Both the position numbers and the translations under genes were made by a program. The notes below the pieces were generated by a model. That model worked only from the letters and a program-made list of their open reading frames with translations, made no database searches and was not told where the DNA came from. A stretch of 64,000 nt of DNA from Amyelois transitella (Eukaryota > Arthropoda > Insecta > Lepidoptera > Pyralidae): positions 186,001 to 250,000 of the forward strand of contig NC_083531.1 of the NCBI RefSeq assembly GCF_032362555.1, read 5' to 3'. Shown piece after piece: positions 33,142-44,594 of the stretch (its first letter is position 1; each line of letters starts with the position of its first letter).

Positions 33142-33891
33142 CAAAATATAGTTTTCAGTGTACATGATATACTAACAACAATAGCATGATAAATACAACA
33201 AGCATATAGGTATACCGAAGAATTAACAAACCTCTTCACTTTTAAAGATTGTATACTAAACAGTAAGTACTTACATAGAATATTCTTTTTAATTAAAGAC
33301 GTTTGGTGTCGGCCTTTCAAAGTAAGCAGGCGCTATATGAGCGTGCAGTAAACTCACGTGCAACAAAGACATTCACGCGCACACAACAGCCGGAACTTGA
33401 CCAGAAGGTAGACATTATTTATGAATATACTTAGAAAAAAGACATTTTCAGCATTTATTTAATTAGAAATTGTTAATGAAACATGGGTTACGCCCATGGC
33501 AGGATTCCCTCTTCATGCATGTAACATAGATTAGAGCCAAGTAACAAAATTTGGTACTATAAAAGATCTAAGAGCGTTCAAGAACGCGCTAATTAGTAAT
33601 CATGATTAGCACTTTATCAATTTTGTATCTATAATATGCTCTTAAAAAGACATCAACGAGCATTCTTCTTCATTCATCAACAAAGCTATACGTTGACAGC
33701 TGGTTTGTAATTTTTTACACAAGTTTTATTGAACAAATACAGTTTGTTAAGCGCAATGGGCGAGCTAAATGCTAAGAGCATCATCTACATGGAGCTCGAC
33801 TAAACAGCTTAAAAATAAACAGACATAATCGTTAAATAATTTTTATAAATAAGCTTTTCTTGACTGCTGAATTGCTTTTTTTTTCTTTATA

Positions 33892-34157
33892 TACATACAT
33901 ACATATCGTCACGTCTATATCCCTTGCGGGGTAGACAGAGCCAACAGTCTTGAAAAGACTGAATGGCCACTTTCAGCTATTTGGCTTAATGATAGAATTG
34001 AGATTCAAATAGTGACAGGTTGCTAGCCTGTCGCCTAAAAGAAGAATCTCAAGTTTATAAGCCTATCCCTTAGTCGCCTTTTACGACATCCATGGGAAAG
34101 AGGTGGAGCGGTCCTATTCTCTTTAGTATTGGTGCCGGGAACCACACGGCAAAGCAT
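33892..34157 (-). mobile_element. SINE, complete, minus strand
   Basis: Left end is the tail (ACATACATAC then ATCGTCACGTCTATATCCCT), right end is the head (GGTGCCGGGAACCACACGGC on this strand). Flanked by T-rich copies of TTTTTTCTTTATAT (about 33,877-33,891 and 34,158-34,172), consistent with a target duplication within array unit C. No coding capacity is seen. Confidence 0.85.
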
Positions 34158-34540
34158 TTTTTCTTTATATATTATACTATTTTCGCAGTCTATTGAATTA
34201 AATTGTTCAAGTGTTAAAATTTTAAGCGTTAATAGTAAACGATTATAGCTTAAACTAATTGGTATATTTTTTTGCTTAAATTAAATATTAGTGTTCTTAT
34301 GATATATCCTTAGCGTTTAAACGCCCACCTCTAGATATAACAGTCAGCCTTTATGATAAACAAACAACTAAAAACAAATCGTGAAAGAAGGTTTATTCCT
34401 TCCTTTTCCCTCCTAGAAAGAAAATATTAACGAGCACTCGCGATTTCGAGTTATATAAGAACGCACATTATTCAATTTAAACCGAAACTCCAAAAATTTT
34501 GAAAATTATAATTAGTAAGAAACTATAAAAGAGTACTTAC

Positions 34541-34795
34541 GAATGTTAGCAGCGGGCGGGATCCTCGGCTCGCACTGAAGATGATATCACACGCCACTCT
34601 ATACACGGTCACACCACCTAGAGTCCACGAAACACAAACCGCTCTCCTGATGGAGTTAGAAAATGTATTGCGACCGAGTTTCGGTCGACATGCGCTGCGC
34701 ACACGCATTTTCCGATGTAGCACTTGTTTCAAACGCGTAACGTCACTCCACAGGACGTACTGACCCTGACTGACTGACTAGATTAGGGAGGAGGG
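34541..34795 (-). other. Exon-like segment with 5' splice donor (unit C)
   Basis: Same - strand arrangement as units A and B. The open frame 34,523-34,732 reads MKQVLHRKMRVRSACRPKLG onward. Confidence 0.4.
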
Positions 34796-35279
34796 TGATC
34801 TCAGATCGATTAATCGAAGAATCGATTTTTGTAACCCAAAAGATCGAAATTTTAAATCGATATGCAGTATTGAATCGACCCAGGGAATCAATTCACCCTT
34901 GAAAATCGTCATTCGATTTTTTTAAAAGTTTATTAATCTATTCTATTCTATGGTCGAGCACAACGATGGCCGCCCCATGCGGCAACTTGAGGACTCTGCT
35001 CGAACACTTTAAGGCCATTTTTAAATAAGTAATTAAAATAAAAGAAATTTTGAATATCTAAAAAGTAGAAGCGTACGTACATATTCGTAGTCCTTAATGA
35101 TTTATTAAAGGCACTTCACATACACATTCACACCAGCCACATACACATACACATCAAAACCAGCGACCTTTACTGAATTTGAAAATGTAAATCAATCCGA
35201 TTCACGTGCTACATTTCTTCACAACCGGCGCTGAGATTTCTCATACGTATTATTTGCTGAGTTGTTGAACACCCTATGG

Positions 35280-35663
35280 CAGGGGCAGCCAATTAGTTTT
35301 GCTCGGGGTCCGCTTTGATAAACGAAATGACCATCGCGGTCCGCACAAAATTTAATAGAAAATATATTTATTAAAGAAATGTAATTTCGAAAAATACAAA
35401 GGTAAATTTTTTTAACATATTAATGTGAAAGATGACATTTTTTGTTGCGAACTATCTTCCTGAAGTTTGGAGTAAAATTAGTACAAGCTATTGACATTAA
35501 ATCCTGGAGATGTTCATCAGTAAGTCGAGATCGAAGTTTACTCTCAATGAAGTTCATCTTGGAAAACGCCGCTTCACAAATATATTGTAACATTTAATTA
35601 CGTGGGTACTCTGTGGTGCAAGTTGCAGTGTTCTCGCGGTCCGCCATGTGGCGACCCCTGTCC
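35280..35663 (-). mobile_element. hAT-like element, internally deleted (unit D)
   Basis: Starts CAGGGGCAGCCAATTAG and ends GTGGCGACCCCTG, giving imperfect inverted ends of the CAGGGG type. On the - strand about 35,489-35,592 encodes YICEAAFSKMNFIESKLRSR followed by LTDEHLQDLMS. This matches the C-terminal dimerisation region of hAT transposases of the ZBED/SCAND-like branch. The flanking octamers CCCTATGG and TCCTAGAG are only partly alike. The same element sits at the same place in unit H and, further deleted, in others, so it was present before the units were copied. Confidence 0.65.
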
Positions 35664-36339
35664 TAGAGACAAACTAACACTCCCGGGTGCTCCTCTCTCT
35701 CTGCTTATCTTAAATTTCTTACGAACAAGTTGGGCATAATATGACAATGGATCGGTGACTCATAGGCCACCTGAGAATGTTAATTTGTGTTCAATACTTT
35801 AGGAAATATAAGAATGAAGAGACTTGTGAATGTTTGCGAAGTTATCAGTCCCATTAACATGAGGCGAATATAACAAAATATAGTATTCAGTGTACATGAT
35901 AAACTAACAACAATTACATGATAAATACAACAAGCATATAGGTATACCGAAGAATTAACAAACCTCTTCACTTTTAAAGATTGTATACTAAACAGTAAGT
36001 ACTTACATAGAATATTCTTTTTAATTAAAGACGTTTGGTGTCGGCCTTTCAAAGTAAACAGGCGCTATATGAGCGTGGCAGTAACTCGTGCGCAACAAAG
36101 ACATTAACGCGCATACAACAGCTACAACTTGACCAGAAGGTAGACATTATTTATGAATATACTTAGAAAAAAGTCATTCTCAGCATTTATTTAATTAGCA
36201 ATTGTTAATGAAACATGGGTATATGTAATAAAACGCCCATGGTAGGATTCCCTCTTTAAGCATGTAACATTTATAGATGAAACCCAAGTAACAAAACTTA
36301 GTACTATAAAAGAGCGTTTTAGAACGTGCTAATTAGTAT

Positions 36340-36845
36340 TCATCATTAGAGAAAGCCGAACTGGCCCAAGGATTGCGACTAATTTATTCTTTAAAAATAC
36401 ATAAAGGCTGTCACGGTGATGAATAAGCGATATAAAAATACTTTTAAGTACTACGATAAAGGTATTTGCAACGTTTATGGTATTAAAAATAAGGAAAAAT
36501 TTAAAGAATGCCTGAAAAATTTAACTTTACAGGAAATGTATATTCTTGATGATCCTAATAAGGCATATGAAACATTTCATGAGACATTCAAGCTGTTTTA
36601 TGATCTATGTTTTCCGGTGAAACGTAAGCGAGTGAATAATAAACAAAGAAAAAAATGGCTAACTCGTGGTATTAAAATATCATGTGCTGCAAAAAGAAAA
36701 CTGTATTGGCAAAGCATTAAAAAAATAAACAAACAAAAAAACAGGACAAAAAATTGACAATTATATATATATAAGTAATTCTAGAAATCTTGCAAAGGCT
36801 ATGTGGAAAACAATAAATAAAACAAGATACCAAACACCAAATATG
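36340..36845 (+). pseudogene. LINE fragment (region between endonuclease and RT)
   Basis: A 113-codon frame (36,416-36,757) contains NKAYETFHETFKLFYDLCFP, KKWLTRGIKISCAAKRKLYW and then RNLAKAMWKTINK. This linker is typical of CR1/L2-like LINEs (F...CFPxK...KKWLTxGIxxSxxxK..LY...S...MWxxIN). The flanking unit sequence is interrupted at both edges. No endonuclease or RT core is included. Confidence 0.6.
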
Positions 36846-36919
36846 ACAGATGAATTTAGTGTCGGCCTTTCAAAGTAAACAGGCGCTATATGAGCGTGGC
36901 AGGAACTCGTGCGCAACAA

Positions 36920-37165
36920 ATATATATTCAATTAAAAAATTGTGGGGTAGCGGTATTGAGGTCGCCGGATTTTTGGTTAGTGAAAATTGAAAATCCGAAA
37001 GGAAGAAGCGGGAATGTGAAACGCACAACACGTACCTTCAATTCTTGATTGTTGGCTTCTTGGGCCCTGGCCAGGGTTCTTCTTGTTACAGATATTAAAA
37101 CACGCACTTTTACTATTTTTATTGATTGTGAGCGGAGCGGTCAATATGCGGCCATATATTTTCCT
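36920..37165 (-). other. Unit D-specific segment with a possible exon
   Basis: Present only in unit D. On the - strand it encodes TLARAQEANNQELK followed directly by GTACGTG, a possible splice donor. The segment could be a leftover of a gene exon or of a transposon. I cannot identify it. Confidence 0.2.
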
Positions 37166-37955
37166 TTAATCCGTTAAGCGAGAGACGTCCCGCGAGTTTA
37201 TGTGAAAATAAAAACTACATTAATTACTGATCAAATCTTTGAAATACAAAGATACTTTAGAATGTATGAAAGTTAAACAACTTCCTAGTAAATTGAAATG
37301 AACAAAAATTAAAAACCAAATTGAAATGTCACACGAAATAGTCAGAACTGAGCATGTTTCCGCTCTTAAAAAGACATCAACGCGCATTCTTCTTCATTCA
37401 TCAACAAAGCTGTAATTAGACAGCTATGCCAGCTAGCCCATGGGCGCGCTAGATGCTAAGAGCATGATCTGCAAAGAGCTGGACTTACCAGCTTAAAAAT
37501 TAACAGACATAATGTTTAAATATGTTTTATGAATAAGCTATTCTTAACTGATTAATTGCTTTATTTTTTTTTCTTTATACATTATATAATATTCGCAGTC
37601 CATTGAGTTAAATTGCCTAAGTGTTAAAATTTTAAGCGTAAGTAGTAAAAGATAGTAGTTTAAAGTAATTAATATATTTTTTTGCTTAAATCAAATATTA
37701 GTGTTATTGCTCATCGTTTAAACGCCCACCTCCAGATACGGGTATAACAGTCAGCTTATAATATGTTAAACTAACAACAAATAAAATCCTGAAAAAAGGT
37801 TTATTCAAAGTTTTTCCCTGATAGAAAGACAATATTGACGAGCATTCGCAATATCGAGTTACACAAGAACGCACATTATTCAATTTAAACCGAAACTTTA
37901 AAAATTTAGATAATCATAATTTTAAATAAGTAAAAAACTACAATAGAGTACTTAC

Positions 37956-38210
37956 GAATGTTAGCAGCGGGCGGGATCCTCGGCTCGCGCTGAAGATGAT
38001 ATCACACTTCACTCTATACACAGTCACACCGCCTAGAGTCCACGAAACAAAAACCGCTTTTTTTTGATGGAGTTAGAAAATGTATTGCAACCGAGTTTCG
38101 GACGACATGCGCTGCGCACACGCATTTTCCGGGATAGCACTTGTTTCAAACGCGTAACGTCACTCCACAGGACGAACTGACCCCGACTGACTGACTAGAC
38201 TAGGGATGGT
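37956..38210 (-). other. Exon-like segment with 5' splice donor (unit D)
   Basis: Donor retained (ACTTAC 37,950-37,955 on +). The open frame of units A-C is broken by a T-run length change near 38,055, so if the segment matters here it is not as a protein. Confidence 0.35.
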
Positions 38211-39884
38211 AATCTCAGATCGATTAATCGAAGAATCGATTTTCTATCCCAAAAGATCGATTTTTAAATCGATATGCAATATTGAATCGATTCACCCTTG
38301 AAAATCGTCATTCGATTTTTTTTAAAGTTTTTTAATCTCTTCTATTCTATGGTCGAGCACAACGATGGCCGCCCCATGCGGCAACTTGAGGACTCTGCTC
38401 GAACACTTTAAGACCATTTTTAAATAACTAATTACCTAAAATAAAAGAAATTATTGCATATTTAAAAAGCAGAAGCTTACTTACAAAATTTAATGGAAAA
38501 AATATTTATTAAATAAATGTAATTTCGAAAAATACCCTAGAGACAAACTAACGACTCCCGGGTGCTCCTCTCTCTCTGCTTATCTTAAATTTCTCACGAA
38601 CAAGTTGCGCAAAATATGACAATGGATCGGTGACTCATAGGCCACCTGAGAATGTTGATTTGTGTTCAATACTTTAGGAAATATAACAATGAAGAGACTT
38701 ATGAATGTTTGGGAAGTTATCAGTCCCATTAACATGAGGTGAATATAAAAAAATATAGTATTTAGTAAACATGATACATTAACAACAATTACATGATAAA
38801 TACAACAAGCATATAGGTATACCGAAGAATTAACAAACCTCTTCGTTTTTGAACATAGTATACTATACATTAAGTAATAAAATATTTACTTATTCTTTTA
38901 ATGACAGATGAATTTGGTGTCGGCCTTTCAAAGTAAACAGGCGCTATATGAGCGTGGCAGTAACTCGTGCGCAACAAGTTTATGAGAAAATAAATACTAC
39001 ATTAATTTCTGATCAAATCTTTGAAATACAAAGACACTCGAGAATGTACGAAAGTTAAATAATTCCCGAGTTAATTGAATTGAACAAAAGCAAAAAACAA
39101 ATTGAATAGTCACGATTGTTGAGAGTCAGAGCTGAGCATGTTTTCGCTCTTAAAAGGACACCAACGCGCATTCTTACAAGCTATACTTTGACAGCTGATT
39201 TGTAATATTTTACACAAGTTTTATTGAACAAATATAATTTGTTAAGGCGCAATGGGTGAACTAAATGCTAAGAGTATGAACTACATGGAGCTGGACTTAC
39301 CAGCTTAAATATAAACAGACATAATCGTTAAATAATTTTTATAAATAAGCTTTTCTTGACTGCTGAATTGCTTTTTTTTTCTTTATATATTATACTATTT
39401 TCGCAGTCTATTGAATTAAATTGTTCAAGAGTTAAAATTTTAAGCGTTAATAGTAAACGATATTATCTTAATCTAAATCGTATATTTTTGTGTAAATTAA
39501 ACATTAAGTGTTCTTATGATATACGCTTATCGTTTAAACGCCCACCTCTAGATATAACAGTCAGCCTTTATGTTTAACAAACAACTTAAAAAAAATTGTG
39601 AAAGAAGGCTTATTTCTTCCTTTTCCCTCCTAGACAGAAAATATTAACGAGCACTCACGATTTCGAGTTATATAAGAACGCACTTTATTCAATTTAAACC
39701 GAAACTCCAAAAATTTAGAAAATTATAATTTTAAATTAGTAAAAAACTACAATAGAGTACTTACGAATGTTAGCAGCGGGCGGGATCCTCGGCTAGCACT
39801 GAAGATGATATCACACGCCACTCTATACACGGTCACACCACCTAGAGTCCTCAAAGCAATGTATTGCAACCGAGTTCCGGTCGA

Positions 39885-41490
39885 GTTCTGCTATAGCGAA
39901 GAAAAAGAGAATGAGATGGAAGGCGAAATTGAAATGTTTGAAATTGTGGAAGCACTTAAGAGTATGAAAGCGGGTAAGGTTGCCGGGTATGATAGAGTGT
40001 CGGTCGAGATGCTTAAAGCAGGAAAAGGCGTCGTAGCTAGACAGTTGTACTGCCTTTTCAATTTGTGTTGGAGAAGCGGCCGAGTACCAAAAGATTGGTG
40101 TAAGGCTGTTATTGTGCCACTTTACAAAGGAAAAGGGTCACAACTGGACTGCAAAAATTATCGTGGTATAAGCCTGCTTAGCGTCGTCGGCAAATTGTAT
40201 GCTAAGGTATTGATTAATAGAGTCAGGAATGAAACTGATGACAAAATATGGGATGCTCAAGCGGGATTTCGAAAGGGAATGGGATGTACTGATCAGGTCT
40301 TTTCTTTGCGGTGCATAGCCGAAAAGTTTTTGGCCAAGAGTCAAAAAGTCTATTGCACATTCGTGGATTTGGAAAAGGCCTATGACAGAGTTGAGAGGAT
40401 TGAATTGTGGTCAGCACTTTCTATGCATGGGGTGAGCAGTCTCTTGATACGAGCACTGAAATCCTTATATGAGGATTCGAGTGCTTGTGTCAGGATAAAC
40501 GGAGCGCACACTGAGTGGTTTAAGATTGAGAAAGGTGTTAGGCAGGGATGTGTTGCGTCACCGTGGCTGTTCAACCTATTTATGGATAGTTGTTTGACAG
40601 ATTTGAAAGAGTCTGAAAGTGGATTAAGGATGAATGAATTACTCGTCAAATGTCTGCTCTATGCCGACGATCAGGTTATACTGGCGTCATCAGCGGAGGA
40701 GTTACAGGAGATGGTAAACTGTATGCATGAAGCTTTAAAAGAGAAAGGAATGAAAGTGAACGTAAGTAAAACTAAAACACTGGTTTTTGAAATGGAGAAA
40801 GAAATGACAGCATGTAATATTTTGATTGGAGGAGAAAAAGTTGAGCAAGTGAAAGAGTTTGTATATCTAGGATCAAAGTTTACATCAGATGGCAAGTGTG
40901 ATAGTGATATTGAAAGGAGAGTGAACGCGGGGAACATGGTGAATGGAGCTTTGCATGCCTTTATGAGCAGTCAGAAACTATCCAAAAAGGCTCGACTGGC
41001 TGTGCACAGGGGCGTGTTGGTCCCGACATTAATGTATGGGAGTGAAAGTTGGGTATGGCAAAAGAAGCACGAAAGCAGAATAAATGCAGTGGAAATGAGA
41101 GCGTTAAGGAGTATGTTGGGTGTGAAATTGAGTGACCGGATAAGGAACAGCGTGATAAGGGAATGTTGTGATGTGAAAGAAGATGTAGTTACAGGAATAG
41201 AAAAGGGTATGTTGAGATGGTTCGGTCATGTGGAGAGGATGAATGAAAACAGGTTGACTAAGCAGATATACAAGGAGAGTGTGGAGGGAAAGGTCGGGGT
41301 GGGAAGACCTAGACGAACATATCTTGATCAAATTAAGGACGTCCTGGTGAAGGGTCAGGTCAAAAGTGCCCGAAACCGCCGAGCTTGCATGAAGAGAGTT
41401 ATGAATGTGGATGAAGCAAAGGAAGTATGCAGGGATCGTGGCAAGTGGAAAGAGGTAGTCTCTGCCTACCCCTCCGGGAAAGAGGCGTGA
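39885..41490 (+). CDS. RTE-type reverse transcriptase, N-terminally truncated
   Basis: Uninterrupted for about 535 codons. Order of motifs: LKSMKAGKVAGYDRVSVEML, VPLYKGKGSQLDCKNYRGIS, CTFVDLEKAYDRVERIELWS (motif A), GVRQGCVASPWLFNLFMDS (motif B) and CLLYADDQVILASSAEELQE (motif C, YADD). The RTE-type tail follows: LMYGSESWVWQKKHESRINA, MLRWFGHVERM and GVGRPRRTYLDQI. The open frame begins upstream at 39,805, but its first ~27 codons are array DNA. The real protein start and the endonuclease are missing through 5' truncation. All visible RT residues are intact. Confidence 0.9.
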
Positions 41491-41496
41491 GTTTAT
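39885..41496 (+). mobile_element. RTE-clade LINE copy, 5'-truncated, with target duplication
   Basis: Flanked by a perfect 11-bp duplication GTTCCGGTCGA (39,874-39,884 and 41,497-41,507). About 1.6 kb, lacking the endonuclease part. The 3' end is short, with GTTTATG after the stop instead of a long TATG tail. The open frame and clean duplication imply a recent insertion into array unit E. Confidence 0.93.
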
Positions 41497-41574
41497 GTTC
41501 CGGTCGACATGCGCTGCGCACACGCATTTTCCGGGATAGCACTTGTTTCAAACGCGTAACGTCACTCCACAGGA

Positions 41575-42555
41575 CGCTTAAAAATAAACAGACATAATCG
41601 TTAAATATTTTTTATAAATAAGCTTTTCTTGACTGCTGAATTGCTTATTTTTTTCTTTATATCTATACATATAATAAATCTGTAGAAGACTCAATTCTGT
41701 ACATTGAAAATATGGAAAAAATAAATAGCAGGGGGTAGAAAAAAAATCTTAATTTTCCAGTTTAAGCGATTTTCTCTTAATAAAACATCGAAACATGCTA
41801 GCCATATTTGGGTCCAATAGATATTTATAAGATGTCATGTCAGAGTTTCTCAAAATGGAGAAATAAACCATCCACGCGAAGACCGACATCCGCGCGGACG
41901 GAGTCGTGGGCGGAAGCTATATTATAGCTAGTATTATACTATTTTCGCAGTTCATTGAATTAAATTGTTCAAGAGTTAAAATTTTAAGCGTTAATAGTAA
42001 ACGATATTATCTTAATCTAAATCGTATATTTTTGTGTATTTTTCTCCTCAAAGCAATGTATTGCAACCGAGTTCCGGTCGACATGCGCTGCGCACACGCA
42101 TTTTCCGGGATAGCACTTGTTTCAAACGCGTAACGTCACTCCACAGGACGAACTGACCCCGACTGACTGACTAGACTAGGGAGGAGGGTGATCTCAGATC
42201 GATTAATCGAAGAATCGATTTTTCTATCCCAAATCGATATGCAGTATTAAATCGATCCAGGGAATCAACTCTTCACCCTTGAAAATCGTCATACGATATT
42301 TTTAAAGTTAATAAATCTATTATATTCTACGGTCGAGCACAACGATGGCTGACACGCGGGAAGTGGTCTGCTCGAATAGAGACCACTCTTTATGCTCGAA
42401 AAGAAATTATTGAATATATAAAAAGTAGAAGCGTACTTACATATAAGTAGTCCTTAATGTTTTACTACAGACACTTCACATACCGACGTTCACCGAATTT
42501 GAAAATGCAATAAATACGATTCACGTGCTTCATTTCTTCATGACCGTACACCCTA
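41575..42555. repeat. Array unit F (shortened)
   Basis: Begins at CTTAAAAATAAACAGACATA and lacks the left half of the unit. It shares the unusual TCCTCAAAGCAATGTATTGC junction with unit E, so E and F descend from one altered copy. The donor/exon start is deleted. The exon's far part, ATCGAT-rich stretch and following sequence remain. A Helitron-like element sits at 41,662-41,931. Confidence 0.8.
41662..41931 (+). mobile_element. Helitron-like non-autonomous element (270 bp), clean insertion
   Basis: Starts TCTATACATATAATAAATC and ends in a hairpin-prone CGCGCGGACGGAGTCG section followed by AGCTAG. The left flank CTTTATA and right flank TATTATACTATTTT join to give exactly the sequence at the empty site in unit E (39,381-39,401). 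Insertion was thus between A and T without duplication, the diagnostic behaviour of Helitrons. Confidence 0.88.
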
Positions 42556-43325
42556 TGGCAGAAAATTATAATTAGTAAGAAACTATAAAAGAGTACTTAC
42601 GAATGTTAGCAGCGGGCGGGATCCTCGGCTCGCGCTGAAGATGATATCACACGTCACTCTATACACGGTCACACCACCTAGAGTCCACGAAACACAAACC
42701 GCTTTTCTGATGGAATCAGAAAATGTATTGCGACCGAATTTCGGTCGACATGCGCTGCGCACACGCATTTTCCGGGATAGCATATGTTTCAAACGCGTAA
42801 CGTCACTCCACAGGACGAACTGACCCCGACTGACTGACTCGACTAGGGAGGAGGGTGATCTCAGATCGATTAATCGAAGAATCGATTTTTCTATCCCAAA
42901 CGATAGCATTTTTAAATCGATATGCAGTATTGAATCGACATAGGGAATCAATTCTTCACCGTTGAAAACCGTCATACGATTTTTTTAAAGTTTATAAATC
43001 TATTCTATTTTATGGTCGAGCACAACGATAATAATATTTTATTAATATTTATTAAAGAAATGCGGCAACTCGTGAACGGGCGCTGCCTGCGGGAAGTGGT
43101 CTGCTCGAACAGATTAAGACCACGCTTTACCATTTTTAAATATGTAATTAAAATAAAATAAATTATTGAATATCTAAAAAGTAGAAGCGTGCTTACATAT
43201 AAGTAGTCCTTAATGATTTACTAAAGGCACTTCACATACATATTCACACTAGTATATGAAAAACAAAAAACACTAAAAGTACGGCGACCTTCACTGAATT
43301 TGAATATGTAAATCAACCCGATTCA
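42556..43325. repeat. Array unit G (shortened)
   Basis: Joined at ACCCTATGGCAG|AAAATTATAATT, skipping the left half. Carries donor ACTTAC at 42,595-42,600, an exon-like segment and ATCGAT-rich DNA. Contains a short foreign AT-rich stretch and GGGCGCTGCCTGCGGGAAG near 43,078-43,096, partly shared with unit F. Confidence 0.8.
42601..42855 (-). other. Exon-like segment with 5' splice donor (unit G)
   Basis: The - strand frame is open and longer here (42,583-42,975) because it continues into the upstream ATCGAT region. That extension is not seen in other units and is probably chance. Confidence 0.35.
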
Positions 43326-43400
43326 CGTGCTTAATTTCTTCACGACCGGCGCTGAGATTTCTCATACGTATATTTCCTGAGTTGTTGAACACCCTATGGC

Positions 43401-43804
43401 AGGAGCAGCCAATTAGTTTTGCTCGGGTCAGTTTTGATAAATGAAATGACCATCGCGGTCCGCACAAATAAATATTAAAGAGATGTAATTTCGAAGTAAA
43501 AGAAAAATATTTATTAAAGAAATGTAATTTCGAAGAATACAAAGGTAAATTTTTTTAACACATTAATGTGAAACATGACATTTTTTATAACGAACTATCT
43601 GTCTGAAGTTTGTAGTAAAATTAGTACAAGCTATTGACATTAAATCCTGGAGATGTTCATCAGTAAGTCGAGATCGAAGTTTACTCTCAATGAAGTTCAT
43701 CTTGGAAAACGCCGCTTCACAAATATATTGTAACATTTAATTACGTGGGTACTCTGTAGTGCAAGTTGCAGTGTTCTCGCGGTCCGCCGTGTGGCGACCC
43801 CTGT
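43401..43804 (-). mobile_element. hAT-like element, internally deleted (unit H)
   Basis: Same ends and - strand transposase C-terminal remnant (about 43,632-43,735) as the unit D copy. A local tandem duplication (GATGTAATTTCGAAG/AATGTAATTTCGAAG) is near 43,481-43,541. Confidence 0.6.
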
Positions 43805-44594
43805 CCTAGAGACAAACTAACACTCCCGGGTGCTCCTCTCTCTCTGCTTATCTTAAATTTCTTACGAACAAGTTGCGCAAAATATGACAATGGATCGGTG
43901 ACTCATAGGCCACCTGAGAATGTTAATTTGTGTTCAATACTTTAGGAAATATCAGAATGAAGAGACTTATGAATGTTTGCGAAGTTATCAGTCCCACTAA
44001 CATGAGGCGAATATAACAAAATATAGTATTCAGTGTACATGATAAACTAACAACAATTACATGATAAATACAACAAGCATATAGGTATACCGAAGAATTA
44101 ACAAACCTCTTCACTTTTTAAGATTGTATATTAAACAGTAAGTACTTACATAGAATATTATTTTTAATTAAAGATGTTTGGTGTCGGCCTTTCAAAGTAA
44201 GCAGGCGCTATATGAGCGTGGCAGTAACTCGTGCGCAGCAAAGACATTAACGCGCACACAACAGCCAGAACTGAAATGTCATGATTGTTGAGAGTCAGAA
44301 CTTAGCATGTTTTTACCTCTTAAAAAAGACATCAACGCAAACCAATTTGCGTTGATGTCAAAAGCTGGACTGCTTAAAAAATAACAGATATAATCGTAAA
44401 ATATTTTTAATAAATTAGCTTTTCTTAACTGCTTAATTGCTTATTATTTTTTCTTTATATATTAGGTATATAATTTTCGCAGTTCATTGAGTTAAACTGC
44501 CCAAGTATTAAAATTTTAAGCGTAAGTTGTAAACGATAGTAGCTTAAACTAATTAATATATATTTTTCCTTAAATTAAATATAAGTGTTATGAT

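Larger units (their letters stand above)
27405..35200. repeat. Array unit C, split by Jockey copy 2
   Basis: The unit starts within hAT-like sequence at 27,405 and runs to 27,750. It resumes at 33,093 (GAATGTTTGCGAAGTTATCA) after the Jockey insertion. It carries the exon-like segment with donor ACTTAC at 34,535-34,540. The second donor seen in units A, B, D and E is lost here (GACTAAACAG for GACTTACCAG). A SINE is inserted at 33,892-34,157. Confidence 0.8.
35201..38484. repeat. Array unit D, with a LINE fragment inside
   Basis: Contains a hAT-like element (35,280-35,663) and the TTGCGCAAAATATGAC-type and GGCGCTATATGAGCGTGGCA landmarks. A LINE fragment sits at about 36,340-36,845 and an extra 36,920-37,165 segment not found in other units. 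Both donors (37,483-37,488 and 37,950-37,955), the exon-like segment and the ATCGAT-rich part are present. Confidence 0.8.
38485..41574. repeat. Array unit E, with RTE insertion
   Basis: Contains the deleted hAT-like remnant at its left edge, both donors (39,295-39,300; 39,759-39,764), and an exon-like segment in which a deletion replaced CACGAAACACAAACC...-type sequence by TCAAAGC near 39,851. The RTE copy lies in the exon-like segment. After 41,574 the unit is joined directly to the middle of the next (GGACG|CTTAAAAATAAACAG). Confidence 0.8.

Noticed and set aside
39805-39884. N-terminal codons of the 561-codon RTE frame
   Set aside because: They lie in array DNA before the target duplication. 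The protein fragment starts at 39,885.
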